Assembly: GCF_022179725.1 (NCBI RefSeq)
Contig: NZ_BPRC01000004.1
Coordinates: forward strand, 62,001 to 126,000
DNA length: 64,000 nt
Direction of reading: 5' to 3'
Source of the DNA: Methylorubrum aminovorans
GTDB lineage: Bacteria > Pseudomonadota > Alphaproteobacteria > Rhizobiales > Beijerinckiaceae
Position numbers and translations under genes: made by a program. Under the pieces are notes generated by a model. The model worked only from the letters and a program-made list of their open reading frames with translations, searched no databases and had not been told where the DNA came from. This document shows positions 24,783 through 36,078 of the stretch, piece by piece; within the stretch, counting starts at the first letter, position 1; the number at the start of each line of letters is the position of its first letter.

Positions 24783-27034
24783 GGCGTTTCGCCGGGCGGC
24801 GGGTCCGACGGATCCGCCGCACCGGAATCACCGGATGATGGTGACAGCGACTGAGCCGCGGGTGTCGTCTCGCTGACAGGTTTGGGCTGCCAAGGCTTCG
24901 GCGGCCCGATCCCGCGCACAGTGACAACATCCAGCCCGGCCGCACCAAGGCGGATCGCGGTGGCTCCCCGCGCCGCTAGGAAGCTGCGGTCGGCGATGAG
25001 CGGCGCGGCGCAGCCCGCTGGGGCACGCATGCGGGTGATCAGGATGTCGGCCCGGGCGCAATCCTCGGCAAAGGCACGCTTGTCGGTGACGAGGGCGACG
25101 GTGCGCCCGTCGATGGCCGCGAGGGTACAGCCGAGACGGTCGCAGCGCGGCCCGGCAGCTCCGGTGACGGCGTCCAGACGCCGCCCGTCTCCATCGGCCT
25201 TCAGCCATTGTTCCAGCACGAAGCCGGGCGGGCGCCCGAGGACGACGAGGCGCCCGTCCTGGCCGCGGATTGCGGCGCCGGCCCCGTCGCGATCGATGTA
25301 GATGTCGTAGCGGGTCGGACTCGCGGCGATCGCAACGCCGAGCCCGGCCGGCACAAGGGCGAGCAGCCGCAGCCGCGACACCGGCAGGGTCGCGAGGAGG
25401 AGGGCGGCGGCGAGGAGCACCAGGGCGCCGGTCCCGAAGGCGGGCAACACCATGTTGGCCTGTCCGAATCCGGCGATCCAAGCCGAGATTTCGAGCATGC
25501 CCCGCACCGCGAGCCCCATCAGCCACCAGACAGGGCGATCGAGGGCGAAGGGATAGGCCAGCATCCCGAGTACCGCCGCGGGCATCACCGCGAGCGAGAC
25601 GAGCGGCAGGGTCAGCGCATTACCGACGAGGCCGAAGGGCTGCACGGTCTGGAAGTGGTAGGTCGCGAACGGGGCGGTGGCGATCTGCGCCACCAAAGTC
25701 GTCGCCAGCGTGCCGACCACCGCCGTCGCGACCCACGAGGCGGCCCGCGCGATGCGGGACGGGTTGTCGGTCCGGAAGACGCGCCCGTCGATGAGCGGAG
25801 CGCAGGCGATCAGACCGGCCACCGCCCCGAACGACATCTGGAAGCTCGGGCCAAGCAGCGCCTCCGGCTCGCGGGCGAGCGCCAGGATCGCGGCAAGCGC
25901 GAGATTGCGCATGCTGAGCGCTGGACGATCGACGAGGATCGCGCCGAGCATCACCAGCGTCATGATCAGCGCCCGCTCGGCGGCGACGTCCCAGCCCGAG
26001 AAGGCGCAGTAGGCGGTCACGCCCAGCATCGCCGCGCCAGCCGCGATCTTCTTGATCGGCCAGGAGAGTGCCAGCACCGGCACCAGGGCGAGCCCCGCCC
26101 GCACCAGCCAGAACACCACGCCGGCGGCGAGCACCATGTGGAGCCCCGAGATCGAGACGACGTGGTAGATGCCCGCCGCCCGCAAGATGTCGTTGGTCTC
26201 GTTCGTGATCAGCCCGCGCTTTCCCGTGACGAGAGCAGCCGCGACGGCGCCGGCCTGTCCGCCGATCGCATCGGTGATCCGCCGGGTGAAGGCGTTGCGG
26301 GCGGCATCGATGCTGGCCGCCACCTGCACGGGCCAGGGAAGCGGCTCGGCCGGGACCCCGACCTCGACCTTGCCCACCAGCGAGCCCACCGCTCCGATCC
26401 CGCGGAAATAGGCGTCCCGCGCGAAGTCGTAGCCGCCCGGCCGCACCGCTTCCGGCGGCGGCAGAAGGCGGGCGGTGGCGCGGATCGTGTCGCCCGGCCG
26501 CACCGCCTGCGCCGCGCGGTAGGAGACCCGCACCCGCCGCGGGCGGCTTTCCGCATCGAGGTCGCCGAAGCTCGCGACCCGCACGATCAGCCGCGCACCG
26601 CCCTCCCGCTCGTCGAGGCCCTCGACGAGGCCCGCGAGCGGCGCGATGGTGATGCGGCTCAACACCGGCCCCGCGACGGACGAAACGCGCCAGACGCCGG
26701 CGGCGAAGCCGAGGAAGAGGGCGGCGAGGGCGAGCATCAGCGCGAGCGCGATTGGACGCGCCCGCAGGGCGAAGGTGACCGCGAGGCAGAGTGGAGCGGC
26801 GGTCAGCGGAGCGGCGAGGGCGGGCGCCCCATCTGTCGCCGTGAAGAAGACGAGGATGCCGGCCCCGAAGGCGACAGCGAGCCAGGGGAACAGCCGGCGC
26901 TGCTCGGCCTCGCGGGCCAGGCACGCGCCCAATCCCTCGATCGTGCCCTGCCAGAGCTGGGAGGGAGCGGGAACGCGGCCGGCGAGGAGGGCCGGAACCG
27001 CCCCGCCCACCGCTCTGCCGCCGCCCTGCGCCAT
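24776..27034 (-). CDS. comEC: ComEC/Rec2-family DNA-uptake channel protein
   Basis: The 752-residue polytopic membrane protein has an N-terminal hydrophobic part with the DUF4131-like region ([20 protein letters not shown]), the competence domain with the signature [19 protein letters not shown] near residue 295 and [20 protein letters not shown], then many TM helices. The C-terminal soluble part ([20 protein letters not shown]) corresponds to the metallo-beta-lactamase-like domain, but no HxHxDH metal motif is visible, as in many alphaproteobacteria, so nuclease activity is doubtful. Natural competence is not shown. Its end overlaps lexA by 7 nt. Confidence 0.9.
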   Translation of the reverse strand: MAQGGGRAVGGAVPALLAGRVPAPSQLWQGTIEGLGACLAREAEQRRLFPWLAVAFGAGILVFFTATDGAPALAAPLTAAPLCLAVTFALRARPIALALMLALAALFLGFAAGVWRVSSVAGPVLSRITIAPLAGLVEGLDEREGGARLIVRVASFGDLDAESRPRRVRVSYRAAQAVRPGDTIRATARLLPPPEAVRPGGYDFARDAYFRGIGAVGSLVGKVEVGVPAEPLPWPVQVAASIDAARNAFTRRITDAIGGQAGAVAAALVTGKRGLITNETNDILRAAGIYHVVSISGLHMVLAAGVVFWLVRAGLALVPVLALSWPIKKIAAGAAMLGVTAYCAFSGWDVAAERALIMTLVMLGAILVDRPALSMRNLALAAILALAREPEALLGPSFQMSFGAVAGLIACAPLIDGRVFRTDNPSRIARAASWVATAVVGTLATTLVAQIATAPFATYHFQTVQPFGLVGNALTLPLVSLAVMPAAVLGMLAYPFALDRPVWWLMGLAVRGMLEISAWIAGFGQANMVLPAFGTGALVLLAAALLLATLPVSRLRLLALVPAGLGVAIAASPTRYDIYIDRDGAGAAIRGQDGRLVVLGRPPGFVLEQWLKADGDGRRLDAVTGAAGPRCDRLGCTLAAIDGRTVALVTDKRAFAEDCARADILITRMRAPAGCAAPLIADRSFLAARGATAIRLGAAGLDVVTVRGIGPPKPWQPKPVSETTPAAQSLSPSSGDSGAADPSDPPPGETPQ

Positions 27035-27191
27035 GCCCCGCCACGTCCCGAGACCTGCGATGCCCGCGTGACGGGCAATCGTGACGAATTCTTAACGCAT
27101 CCGCTCGCTCGTGCTACACGGCCGGCGAGACCGGCCGCAGCCGCCCTCCCGCCATCCCGCACTTTTTTCCGAAGAAGCCTCCCAGCCGCCG

Positions 27192-28616
27192 ATGTCGTCA
27201 CCGGTCGTCACGCGCTTTGCGCCCTCGCCCACGGGCTTCCTGCATATCGGGGGAGCGCGCACGGCCCTGTTCAATTGGCTCTATGCCCGCCGCTTCGGCG
27301 GTCGGATGTTGCTGCGCATCGAGGACACCGACCGGGAGCGCTCGACGCAAGCCGCGATCGACGCGATCCTCGACGGGATGCGCTGGCTCGGCCTCGATTG
27401 GGACGGCGAGGTGATCTACCAATTCGCCCGCGCCGAGCGGCACCGCGCGGTGGCCGAGAGCCTGCTCGCCTCGGGCAACGCCTACCACTGCTACGCCAGC
27501 GCCGAGGAGCTGGCGCAGATGCGCGAGACCGCCCGCGCCGAGGGCCGCGCCCCGCGCTACGACGGCCGCTGGCGCGATCGCGACCCGTCCGAGGCGCCGG
27601 CGGGCGTGAAGCCGGTGATCCGCCTGCGCGCACCGACCGAGGGTGAGACCGTGGTCGAGGACGCCGTGCAGGGCCGCGTGACCTGGGCCAACCGCGACCT
27701 CGACGACCTCGTGCTGCTGCGCTCCGACGGCACGCCGACCTACATGCTCGCCGTCGTGGTGGACGACCACGACATGGGCATCACGCAGGTGATCCGCGGC
27801 GACGATCATCTCACCAACGCCGCCCGCCAGAGCCAGATCTACCGCGCGCTCGGCTGGGACGTGCCGGCGATGGCGCATATTCCGCTGATCCACGGGGCGG
27901 ACGGCGCCAAGCTGTCCAAGCGCCACGGCGCGCTGGGCGTCGAGGAGTACCGCGACCGCGGCTACCTGCCGGCGGCCCTGCGCAACTATCTCGTCCGCCT
28001 CGGCTGGAGCCACGGCGACCAAGAGGTCTTCTCCACCGAAGAGATGATCGCCGCCTTCGATCTGAAGGCGATCGGCCGCTCGGCGGCGCGGTTCGACTTC
28101 ACCAAGCTGGAGAGCCTCAACGGGCTCTACATCCGCGGCAGCGACGACGCGGAGTTGGTCGATGCCATCGATGCGATCCTGCCGGCCCGCGGGCCCGAGC
28201 GCGGCCTGCCGACCAAGCTGACGCCGGATCTGCGCGAAAAACTCCTGTCGGCGATGCCCGGCCTGAAGGAGCGCGCCAAGACCCTCGTCGAACTCCTCGA
28301 CAGCGCCTACTACCTCTATGCCCCCCGCCCGCTCGCCCTCGACGCCAAGGCGGAGGGCCTGCTTGCCGGTGACGCGCCGGAGCGGCTGCGCGCCCTTCTT
28401 CCGGCGCTGGAGGCCCTTCCGGAATGGAGTGCCACCACGACGGAAGCCGCCGTGCGCGGCTTCGCCGAGAGCCAGGGCGTCAAGCTCGGTCAGGTCGCCC
28501 AGCCCCTGCGGGCAGCGCTCACGGGCCGTGCCACCTCGCCGCCAGTCTTCGACGTGATGGCCGTGCTCGGCCGCGACGAGGCACTCGCCCGCTTGGCGGA
28601 CCGCCTACCGACCTGA
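27192..28616 (+). CDS. gltX: glutamyl-tRNA synthetase
   Basis: A 474-residue class I synthetase that charges tRNA-Glu (and possibly tRNA-Gln in bacteria using the GatCAB route). Signatures: the HIGH motif in [20 protein letters not shown] (residues about 9-28), [30 protein letters not shown], the KMSKS-type [14 protein letters not shown] near residue 243, and the helical anticodon-binding C terminus. Length is normal. ATG at 27192. It lies between comEC (divergent) and gltA, an order conserved in Rhizobiales. Confidence 0.95.
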   Translation: MSSPVVTRFAPSPTGFLHIGGARTALFNWLYARRFGGRMLLRIEDTDRERSTQAAIDAILDGMRWLGLDWDGEVIYQFARAERHRAVAESLLASGNAYHCYASAEELAQMRETARAEGRAPRYDGRWRDRDPSEAPAGVKPVIRLRAPTEGETVVEDAVQGRVTWANRDLDDLVLLRSDGTPTYMLAVVVDDHDMGITQVIRGDDHLTNAARQSQIYRALGWDVPAMAHIPLIHGADGAKLSKRHGALGVEEYRDRGYLPAALRNYLVRLGWSHGDQEVFSTEEMIAAFDLKAIGRSAARFDFTKLESLNGLYIRGSDDAELVDAIDAILPARGPERGLPTKLTPDLREKLLSAMPGLKERAKTLVELLDSAYYLYAPRPLALDAKAEGLLAGDAPERLRALLPALEALPEWSATTTEAAVRGFAESQGVKLGQVAQPLRAALTGRATSPPVFDVMAVLGRDEALARLADRLPT

Positions 28617-28633
28617 ATGCGATCCACGCGACG

Positions 28634-28667
28634 GATCAACGCATCCGGTATTTGAGGTGCGTTGATC
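28634..28667. terminator. 10-bp inverted repeat after gltX
   Basis: GATCAACGCA (28634-28643) and TGCGTTGATC (28658-28667) pair around a 14-nt loop, 18 nt past the gltX stop. No T tract follows; terminator role is tentative. Confidence 0.4.
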
Positions 28668-28920
28668 GGATCGATGTGCCAGGCCACGAGTTCGGCAGCG
28701 CGGACACGCGTAACAACCCGAATGACAATGCGAGGCAAATGACATCCGGAGCTTCCGGTCTCAGGCGCTGGTTTGATGAAAATCCGGAAGGTCTTGGTCC
28801 GAGGACGATTTCTCATCCACCTTTGCGCTGCCAAGAGGCTGAGACAGCTCGAAACTCGCGTCCAAGGTCCGGTCGCATCGCGTTTCATTCGGCTCGGAAA
28901 GTGACAGACTCGGCCTGTTT

Positions 28921-28934
28921 TTCGCATATGCGAA
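28921..28934. promoter_or_regulatory. 14-bp palindrome upstream of gltA
   Basis: TTCGCATATGCGAA is a perfect palindrome preceded by a run of T residues, 160 nt before the gltA ATG. Its form suits a dimeric HTH regulator; the regulator is unknown. Confidence 0.35.
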
Positions 28935-29093
28935 GACGCGGGGAACGGCCTGCCGTTGCTGGCCGCCGATCGATCCGCTAACCCGGTGCCTCAGTGAGTG
29001 GGCGCAGTGCTCTGCTGCGGCGCCACAACGGAGCGGAAGGCGACGACTTCCGCGCCAGTGCTGTTCCCGTCGCGAGAAAGGGTCCGCGATCCC

Positions 29094-30383
29094 ATGAGCG
29101 CTTCCGCCAGCACCATCATCGTGGGCGACAAGAACGTCGAATTGCCCATCAAGACCGGAACCATCGGCCCGGACGTGGTCGATATCGGCAAACTCTACGC
29201 CCAGACCGGCAAGTTCACCTTCGACCCGGGCTTCACCTCTACGGCCTCGTGCGAGTCGAAGATCACCTACATCGACGGCGACGAGGGCGTGCTGCTCTAT
29301 CGCGGCTACCCGATCGAACAGCTCGCCGAGCAAGGCGACTTTCTCGAGACCGCCTACCTGATGCTGTTCGGCGAATTGCCGTCCTCCGCTCAGAAGGCGG
29401 ATTTCGATTACCGGGTCACGCGCCACACCATGGTGCACGACCAGATGAACCGCTTCTTCCAGGGCTTCCGCCGCGACGCCCACCCGATGGCGGTGATGGT
29501 CGCCTGCGTCGGCGCGCTCTCGGCGTTCTACCACGACTCGACCGATATCTCGGACGAGTCGCAGCGGATGATCGCCTCCCTGCGCATGATCGCGAAGATG
29601 CCGACGCTGGCGGCGATGGCCTACAAGTACACGATCGGCCAGCCGTTCGTGTATCCGAAGAATGACCTCGATTATACGTCGAACTTCTTGCGGATGTGCT
29701 TCGCGGTGCCGTGCGAGGAATACGCGATCAATCCGATCTACGCCCGCGCCCTCGACAAGATCTTCATCCTGCACGCGGATCACGAGCAGAACGCCTCGAC
29801 CTCGACCGTGCGGCTCGCCGGTTCCTCGGGTGCCAATCCCTTCGCCTGCATCGCCGCCGGCATTGCCTGCCTGTGGGGGCCCGCGCATGGCGGCGCCAAC
29901 GAGGCGGCGCTGAAGATGCTGATGGAGATCGGCCACCCCGAGAACGTGCAGAAATACGTCGCCAAGGCGAAGGACAAGAACGATCCCTTCCGCCTGATGG
30001 GTTTCGGCCACCGGGTCTACAAGAATTACGACCCGCGCGCGCGCATCATGCAGAAGACCACCCACGAGGTGCTGAACGAACTCGGCCTCAAGGATGACCT
30101 GCTGGAGGTCGCGGTGCAGCTCGAACAGATCGCGCTGAAGGACGAGTATTTCATCGAGAAGAAGCTCTACCCGAACATCGACTTCTACTCGGGCATCACC
30201 CTGAAGGCGCTCGGCTTCCCGACCTCGATGTTCACGGTGCTGTTCGCGCTGGCCCGCACCGTCGGCTGGATCGCGCAATGGGCCGAGATGATCGAGGATC
30301 CGTCCCAGAAGATCGGCCGTCCGCGCCAGCTCTATATCGGCCCCGACCGGCGCGACTACGTTCCGATCGGCCAGCGGAGCTGA
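29094..30383 (+). CDS. gltA: citrate synthase
   Basis: It condenses acetyl-CoA and oxaloacetate at the entry of the TCA cycle. The 429-residue type II (NADH-sensitive Gram-negative) enzyme shows [20 protein letters not shown] near the N terminus, catalytic His in [34 protein letters not shown], and the second catalytic His/Asp region [14 protein letters not shown], followed by [21 protein letters not shown] at 29094 with AAGGG somewhat distant. It converges on the minus-strand UPF0178-lpxB operon across a hairpin terminator. Confidence 0.96.
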   Translation: MSASASTIIVGDKNVELPIKTGTIGPDVVDIGKLYAQTGKFTFDPGFTSTASCESKITYIDGDEGVLLYRGYPIEQLAEQGDFLETAYLMLFGELPSSAQKADFDYRVTRHTMVHDQMNRFFQGFRRDAHPMAVMVACVGALSAFYHDSTDISDESQRMIASLRMIAKMPTLAAMAYKYTIGQPFVYPKNDLDYTSNFLRMCFAVPCEEYAINPIYARALDKIFILHADHEQNASTSTVRLAGSSGANPFACIAAGIACLWGPAHGGANEAALKMLMEIGHPENVQKYVAKAKDKNDPFRLMGFGHRVYKNYDPRARIMQKTTHEVLNELGLKDDLLEVAVQLEQIALKDEYFIEKKLYPNIDFYSGITLKALGFPTSMFTVLFALARTVGWIAQWAEMIEDPSQKIGRPRQLYIGPDRRDYVPIGQRS

Positions 30384-30392
30384 CTCAAGCAC

Positions 30393-30420
30393 CGCCTCCG
30401 GGCCTCGCCGCCCGGAGGCG
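30393..30420. terminator. bidirectional hairpin between gltA and UPF0178 gene
   Basis: CGCCTCCGGGC (30393-30403) pairs perfectly with GCCCGGAGGCG (30410-30420) around a 6-nt loop, filling the 45-nt gap between two convergent genes. Confidence 0.65.
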
Positions 30421-30428
30421 TGACGCCG

Positions 30429-30911
30429 TCAGATCTTGAGGTCGCGCTTCAGCCGTACGATCACCCGGTCCAGCGCGCCGAGGAAGGCCGAGCGGTCCTT
30501 CGGCGAGAATGGCTTCGGCCCGCCGGTGATGGCGCCGGCCTCCCGCAGATCCTGCATCAGATTGCGCGTGGCGAGTGCGAGGCCGACAGACGCGTCCGTG
30601 AAGGCCTTGCCGTTCGGCGCGAGCGCGACTGCGCCAGCCTTCACGCAGCGGCTCGCCAGCGGCACATCGGCCGTGATGACGATGGCGCCCGGACTCGCCC
30701 GTTCGGCAATCCAGTCGTCCGCCGCATCGAACTTGTCGTCGACGATGACGCGCTCGATCCAGGGCTCGCGCGGCAGGTTCAGAAAGCTGTTCGAGACGAC
30801 GAAGACGTGGAGGCCGTAGCGCCCGGCGACGCGGTACACCTCGTCCTTCACCGGGCAGGCGTCGGCATCGACGTAGATCCTGATCTTTGGCCTTGCCGTG
30901 TCGTCGCTCAT
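30429..30911 (-). CDS. UPF0178/YaiI family protein
   Basis: A 160-residue cytoplasmic protein of the YaiI/YqxD family (DUF188), which has a PIN-like nuclease fold. Conserved segments are [20 protein letters not shown] at the N terminus, [40 protein letters not shown] and [20 protein letters not shown]; the Asp residues could bind metal. Function is unproven in any organism I know. It is the last gene of the fabZ-lpxA-lpxI-lpxB operon, overlapping lpxB by 4 nt (ATGA), a linkage that looks like convenience. Confidence 0.88.
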   Translation of the reverse strand: MSDDTARPKIRIYVDADACPVKDEVYRVAGRYGLHVFVVSNSFLNLPREPWIERVIVDDKFDAADDWIAERASPGAIVITADVPLASRCVKAGAVALAPNGKAFTDASVGLALATRNLMQDLREAGAITGGPKPFSPKDRSAFLGALDRVIVRLKRDLKI

Positions 30912-32068
30912 GCCGCCCGCCGCGCCTCCAGCACGATCCGGGCCGCCGCCCGGCTCGGCTCCTCGTCGCCGGGCAGCCGCATCCGGCCGTCGATGCGGGC
31001 GAGCGCGTCGAGCTGGGTCCGCCGGGCGGGGCCGCCCGCGAGAAGCGGCGCCAGCGTCCCGGCCAATTGCCCCGGCGTGCAATCGCCTTGCACGAACTCC
31101 GGCATGGCGTTCTCGGACAGGATCAGGTTCGGCAGCACGATCGTCGGCACCTGGATCAGGCGCCGGGCGATCACCTCCTCGACCCGCGAGACCTTGTAGG
31201 CCACCACCATCGGCACGCCGGCGAGCGCGAGTTCGAGCGTCACGGTACCGGAGGCGGCGAGCGCCGCCCGCGCACGGCGGAAGGTGGCGTATTTGTCGGC
31301 CTCCCCGTGGACGATCCGTGGATGCCGTTCCCAGGCAGCGGCGAGGCGCTCGATCAGGGCGCGGTGGCGGCTCACGGCCGGCAGCTCGACCTCGAACGGA
31401 CCGACCCGCTGGCTGAGTTCGGCAATGGCGCGGCCGAAGACCGGCATCAGCCGCTCGATTTCGGAGCGGCGGGAGCCCGGCAGCACGGCGAGCACCGGAG
31501 GGCGCCCCTCGCGGATCGCGGCCTCCTCGAGGGAGGGGCGCAACTCGGCCAGACGCTCGATCAACGGGTGGCCGACATAGGAGCAGGGCGGTCCGCCGAG
31601 GCGGCGATGCGCCTCCGGTTCGAAGGGCAGGAGGGCGAGCACATGGTCGATGAAGGGCACCATGCCCTTGGCCCGCCACGGCCGCCACGCCCAGACGCTC
31701 GGCGAGACGTAGTCGACGATCGGCAAATCCGGCAGGCGCTTGCGTACGCGGGTGGCCACGGCGTGGGTAAAGCCGGGACTGTCGATGATGACGAGCACAT
31801 CGGGCCGAGCCGCCACGACATCGTCCACCGTCTCGCGGATGCGCCGCAACAGGGTGCGGGCGCGGGCGAGCACCGGCAGGTAGCCCATCACCGCCACGTC
31901 ATCGATGGGAAAGAGCGAGCGGAACCCCTCCGCTTCCATCGCCTCGCCGCCGACGCCGCCGAGCGTCAGGGAGGCCGGCGAGAGCGCCCGCAGCGCCCGG
32001 ATCAGCTTGGCGCCGAGCTGGTCGCCGGAATCCTCGCCCGCAACGAGCCAGATCCGCCGATGCGTCAT
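30908..32068 (-). CDS. lpxB: lipid-A-disaccharide synthase
   Basis: LpxB joins UDP-diacylglucosamine to lipid X in lipid A synthesis at the inner membrane. The 386-residue glycosyltransferase (family 19) shows [20 protein letters not shown] at the N terminus, [47 protein letters not shown] and, in the second half, [15 protein letters not shown] and [20 protein letters not shown]. Length is typical. It overlaps lpxI by 4 nt. Confidence 0.95.
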   Translation of the reverse strand: MTHRRIWLVAGEDSGDQLGAKLIRALRALSPASLTLGGVGGEAMEAEGFRSLFPIDDVAVMGYLPVLARARTLLRRIRETVDDVVAARPDVLVIIDSPGFTHAVATRVRKRLPDLPIVDYVSPSVWAWRPWRAKGMVPFIDHVLALLPFEPEAHRRLGGPPCSYVGHPLIERLAELRPSLEEAAIREGRPPVLAVLPGSRRSEIERLMPVFGRAIAELSQRVGPFEVELPAVSRHRALIERLAAAWERHPRIVHGEADKYATFRRARAALAASGTVTLELALAGVPMVVAYKVSRVEEVIARRLIQVPTIVLPNLILSENAMPEFVQGDCTPGQLAGTLAPLLAGGPARRTQLDALARIDGRMRLPGDEEPSRAAARIVLEARRAA

Positions 32069-32913
32069 GGGGCGACCTCCACGCCGATCAGGAACAGACC
32101 CGCGGCATCCGCCGCTGCCACCGTGCGATCGGTGTCAATCACCAGGGTGTGGCCGGCGCCGATGGCGATGCCGGCACATCCCGCTTCCGCCGCCCGGTGC
32201 ACGGTGCGCGGGCCGATGGCCGGCAGGTCGATGCGTAGGTCCTGGCCGAGCTTCGGCAGCTTAACGAGCACGGTCCCCTTGGCGGGCGTGCCGCGGCCGA
32301 AGGGCTTGCGGTTAAGTCCGCGGGCGCGGCCGAGCATGCGATCCGTGCCCTCGGGTCCTTCGACGGCGATGACCCGTTCGCCCGCCACCACGGCCGCCTG
32401 TCCGACATCGAAGGGGCTCAAGGCCGCGAGCATCGCGCGTCCCGTGGCGATCGAGAGAGTCGCATCGGAATCCGGCTGGACACGGCCGAGGCGACCGAGC
32501 CGACCGAGCAGGTCGGGGGCGACCTCGTGGACGCCGAGCACCCGGTGCCCGTTCTCTTCCAGGAGCGAGAGCACGGCCCGCAGCAACCGGTCGTCGCCGC
32601 CCGCGAGGCTCTTCAGGATATCGCGGTTGCGCACCGCGTGCGCCGCGTTGAACAGAGCGGCCGGGCTCGGGCGGGTGACGCCGCCGGCCGGGACCACAGC
32701 GGCGGGTGCCCATTCCTTCAGGATGCGCAGAGTGCCGGGAATGTCGAGGAGATCGACCACCGCATCCGCGCGCCGTCGCATCGCCCGCTCGGTGAAGCCG
32801 CGGACAGCCAGGATCCGGAACGGCCGGCGCGCCCGGTCGAGGGAGGCCGCGACCAGTTCCGGCAGGTGGCCCGCACCGGCCACCAGGGCGAGGGGCCGGG
32901 CGGGATCGATCAC
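32065..32913 (-). CDS. lpxI: UDP-2,3-diacylglucosamine diphosphatase LpxI
   Basis: LpxI (DUF1009) replaces LpxH in most alphaproteobacteria and hydrolyses UDP-2,3-diacylglucosamine to lipid X. The 282-residue product has the N-terminal PLALVAGAGHLPELVAASLD, LKSLAGGDDRLLRAVLSLLE, and the C-terminal catalytic domain with DVGQAAVVAGERVIAVEGPE, GTDRMLGRA, IDLPAIGPRTVHRAAEAG and GHTLVIDTDRTVAAADAAG, which includes the conserved acidic metal ligands. The start is GTG at 32913. It is placed between lpxA and lpxB as expected. Confidence 0.94.
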   Translation of the reverse strand: MIDPARPLALVAGAGHLPELVAASLDRARRPFRILAVRGFTERAMRRRADAVVDLLDIPGTLRILKEWAPAAVVPAGGVTRPSPAALFNAAHAVRNRDILKSLAGGDDRLLRAVLSLLEENGHRVLGVHEVAPDLLGRLGRLGRVQPDSDATLSIATGRAMLAALSPFDVGQAAVVAGERVIAVEGPEGTDRMLGRARGLNRKPFGRGTPAKGTVLVKLPKLGQDLRIDLPAIGPRTVHRAAEAGCAGIAIGAGHTLVIDTDRTVAAADAAGLFLIGVEVAP

Positions 32914-32924
32914 GGCCCGTCGCC

Positions 32925-33740
32925 TCAGGCCGCCGCGGCGACGGCGCGGGGGGTGCAGATCGAGCGCTTGCCGCCCGCGCGGATGAAGGACAGGATTTCG
33001 TGGATCGCCGGATGGGTATCGAACTCGGCCGCCACATCCTCGACGCGCTCCATCAGCGTGCCCTCCTGCGCGAAGAGCAGCCGGTAGGCGCGGCGGAGCG
33101 CGTGGATGTCCTCGCGCGAGAAACCGCGGCGCTGGAGCCCGATGATGTTGAGCCCCGACAGGTAGGCGCGGTTGCCGAGCACCATGCCGTAGGGGATGCA
33201 GTCGTTCTCAAGCCCCGACAGGCCGCCGACGAAGGCGTGGTCACCGACGCGGGCGAACTGGATCACCGCCGCGCCGCCGCCGAGGATGGCGTAGTTGCCG
33301 ACCGTGCAATGACCGGCGAGCATCACGTTGTTGGAGAAAACGACGTGGTCGCCGACCCGGCAATCGTGGCCGACATGGCTGTTGGCGAGGAAGGCGCAGC
33401 CGTTGCCGACCACGGTCTCCAGGCCGCCGCCGGCGGTGCCTGGGTTCATCGTCACGCCTTCGCGGATCAGGCAATCGGAACCGACGGCCAGCGTCGAGGG
33501 CTCGCCGCGGAACTTCAGATCCTGCGGCGGGTGGCCGATCGAGGCGAAGGGATAGATCTTGGTCCGCGCGCCGACCGTGGTGCGGCCGGCGACGACGACG
33601 TGGCTGATCAGTTCGCAGCCGTCACCGAGCACGACCTCGGGCCCGACATGGCAGAACGGGCCGATCCGCACCCCGTCCCCGAGCCGGGCGCCATCCTCGA
33701 CGACGCTGCTCGGGTGAATGCCTTCCTGAACCACGCTCAC
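32925..33740 (-). CDS. lpxA: UDP-N-acetylglucosamine acyltransferase
   Basis: First enzyme of lipid A synthesis, transferring a hydroxyacyl chain from ACP to UDP-GlcNAc. The 271-residue protein is a left-handed beta helix built of hexapeptide repeats ([20 protein letters not shown] and so on), with the catalytic His in [13 protein letters not shown] and a helical C-terminal bundle starting [20 protein letters not shown]. The GTG start at 33740 overlaps fabZ by 4 nt (GTGA). Confidence 0.95.
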   Translation of the reverse strand: MSVVQEGIHPSSVVEDGARLGDGVRIGPFCHVGPEVVLGDGCELISHVVVAGRTTVGARTKIYPFASIGHPPQDLKFRGEPSTLAVGSDCLIREGVTMNPGTAGGGLETVVGNGCAFLANSHVGHDCRVGDHVVFSNNVMLAGHCTVGNYAILGGGAAVIQFARVGDHAFVGGLSGLENDCIPYGMVLGNRAYLSGLNIIGLQRRGFSREDIHALRRAYRLLFAQEGTLMERVEDVAAEFDTHPAIHEILSFIRAGGKRSICTPRAVAAAA

Positions 33741-34198
33741 TCCGTCACCAGCATGGCACCAATCTCAGCCTCGGCCACGAGCGTGCCTTCGACGCGGGCC
33801 TCACCGCGGAACCACCACATGGTCTTGCGGTGGTTGATCTTCGTCATGTGGAAGCGCACCTGGTCACCGGGCACGACGGGCTTGCGGAACTTGCACTTGT
33901 CGATGGTCATGAAGAAGACCTGCTTAGTCTTCAGCTCATCGCTCATGATGTGCCGGCAGCAGATCGCACCCGCCGTCTGGGCCATGCCCTCGATCAGCAG
34001 CACGCCGGGGAAGACCGGCAGGCCGGGGAAGTGCCCGGTGAATTGCGGTTCGTTCGCCGTAACGTTCTTGATGCCGATGCAGCTCTCGTCGCGGTCGATC
34101 TCGATGATGCGGTCGATCATCAGGAAGGGATAGCGATGGGGCAGCAGTTCCAGCACCTTCTGGATATCGGCCGAACCCAGCTCCCGCGTCTCGCTCAT
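33737..34198 (-). CDS. fabZ: 3-hydroxyacyl-ACP dehydratase
   Basis: FabZ dehydrates hydroxyacyl-ACP in fatty acid elongation and competes with LpxA for the same substrate. The 153-residue hotdog-fold enzyme carries [20 protein letters not shown], the active-site His in [12 protein letters not shown] and Glu in [12 protein letters not shown] at 34198 is chosen; an upstream in-frame ATG adds 16 residues that do not look conserved. It heads the fabZ-lpxA-lpxI-lpxB operon; lpxD, which usually precedes fabZ, is not here. Confidence 0.95.
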   Translation of the reverse strand: MSETRELGSADIQKVLELLPHRYPFLMIDRIIEIDRDESCIGIKNVTANEPQFTGHFPGLPVFPGVLLIEGMAQTAGAICCRHIMSDELKTKQVFFMTIDKCKFRKPVVPGDQVRFHMTKINHRKTMWWFRGEARVEGTLVAEAEIGAMLVTE

Positions 34199-34369
34199 CG
34201 GTCCCAACGCTCCCCGCCCATGCTTGCCCGGCGGCATATGCCGCACGTTCCCGTGCCCTTAGCCGGTGGCCTCTATCCGGTGAAGGCCGTCCTCTTCGTC
34301 AGAAAATCGGGCAGATGCAAGACTTTTGCACAATCCGGCACGGGCGGAAGCACGGGCAACGGAGCGACT
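34199..34369. other. fabZ promoter region; probable rearrangement junction
   Basis: It contains a palindrome (34231-34244) and the imperfect repeat TGCAA-N5-TTGCA around 34316-34330. In related genomes lpxD would be expected just here upstream of fabZ. Confidence 0.4.
34231..34244. promoter_or_regulatory. 14-bp palindrome upstream of fabZ
   Basis: GCGGCATATGCCGC is a perfect palindrome about 33 nt before the fabZ start. Its core GCATATGC is the same as that of the palindrome before gltA. Confidence 0.3.
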
Positions 34370-35592
34370 TCAGACAATCCGTCGGTCCAGCCGGATGATG
34401 CGGCACGGATCGCCCGCCCTGGCCGGGCTCGCGTGGGGAGAGCGAACCAGCAGGGCCTCGCTGGTGCCGAGAACCGAAAGCATCGAGGAATCCTGGCGCG
34501 TCTCGGGATGGACGACCGGCAGCTGGTCCGGCGCGGTGTCGAGGCGGGCGCGCAGGTAGTCCTGGCGGGCGTCGTTTTCTGGCATGTCGCGGCCGAGGAT
34601 CGCCGGCTCACTGCGGTCCGCGCCCGCGCGCGGATCGCCGAGGAGGGCGCGGACCGCCGGCACCACGAAGAGCAGGCCGCAGACGATCGAGGAGACGGGA
34701 TTGCCCGGCAGGCCGATCACCGTCATGGCGCCGAGCCGCCCGAACATCAGCGGCTTGCCGGGGCGCAAGGCCACCCGCCAGAAGCCGAGTTCCATCCCCT
34801 CGGCCCCGAGCGCCGCCTGGACGAGGTCGTGGTCGCCGACGGAGGCGCCGCCGAGTGTCACCAGCAGATCAGCCCCCGCCGCCCGCGCACGGCCGACCGC
34901 CTCGCGCAGGGCGCCGAGATCGTCGGTGACGATGCCGAGATCGACGACCTCGGCGCCCGCCTCCAGGCTCAGCGCGCCGAGCGCAAGGCCGTTCGAGGCG
35001 ACGATCTGGTCCCAGGCCGCCGGCTCACCCGGTCGCACGAGTTCGTCGCCGGTGGCGAGCACGGCCACGCGCGGCTTGCGCCGAACCGGCAGCAGGACGT
35101 GGCCGGCGCTGGCGGCCAGCGCGAGGCGGCGGGCGTCGAGGGTTTCGCCGGCCCGCACCAGCGTCTCGCCCTCACGGAAATCGAGACCGGCGCGACGCAG
35201 GAAGCGGCCTGCCGCCACCGGTTCGCGGGCGGTGACGGTGTCGCCGTCGGTCTCGGCGTTCTCCTGAATCAGGATCGCGTCGGCGCCCTCGGGCACCGGT
35301 GCGCCGGTAAAGATGCGCACCGCCTCGCCCGGCCCCAGCGTTCCGGCAAAGCCGTGCCCGGCCGCGCTGGTGCCGACTCGACGCAGCCGCGCCGGCACCG
35401 CCGCGACGTCGGCAGCGCGCACGGCGTAGCCGTCCATGGCGGAGGCGGGGAAGGGAGGCTGGGTACGCCGTGCCGTGAGGTCGGCAGCCAGCGTCCGGCC
35501 AGCGCCCTGAGCAATCAGGATCTCTTCCGCCGCCACCGGTTCGGGAATGGCAGCGAGGATCTTTTCGAGCGCCTCGGTGACCGACAGCAGGC

Positions 35593-35596
<4 letters not shown>
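34370..35596 (-). CDS. moeA: molybdopterin molybdenumtransferase MoeA
   Basis: MoeA inserts molybdate into adenylated molybdopterin. The 408-residue protein has the MoeA domains in order: [20 protein letters not shown] and [20 protein letters not shown] near the N terminus, [40 protein letters not shown], the MPT-binding [20 protein letters not shown], and [20 protein letters not shown] followed by a C-terminal beta domain. It overlaps moaC by 4 nt and is the last gene of the long ppiD-trp-moa run. Confidence 0.94.

Positions 35597-36074
<478 letters not shown>

Positions 36075-36078
<4 letters not shown>

Larger units (their letters stand above)
28617..29093. other. 477-nt gap between gltX and gltA
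   Basis: No gene is convincing on either strand. Two symmetric elements stand out: an inverted repeat at 28634-28667 and a 14-bp palindrome at 28921-28934. The gltA promoter must lie here. Confidence 0.45.

Noticed and set aside
25208-27646. 812-codon open frame opposite comEC
   Set aside because: The product is almost only Arg, Gly, Glu, Asp and His with no hydrophobic core, typical of antisense reading of a GC-rich membrane-protein gene.
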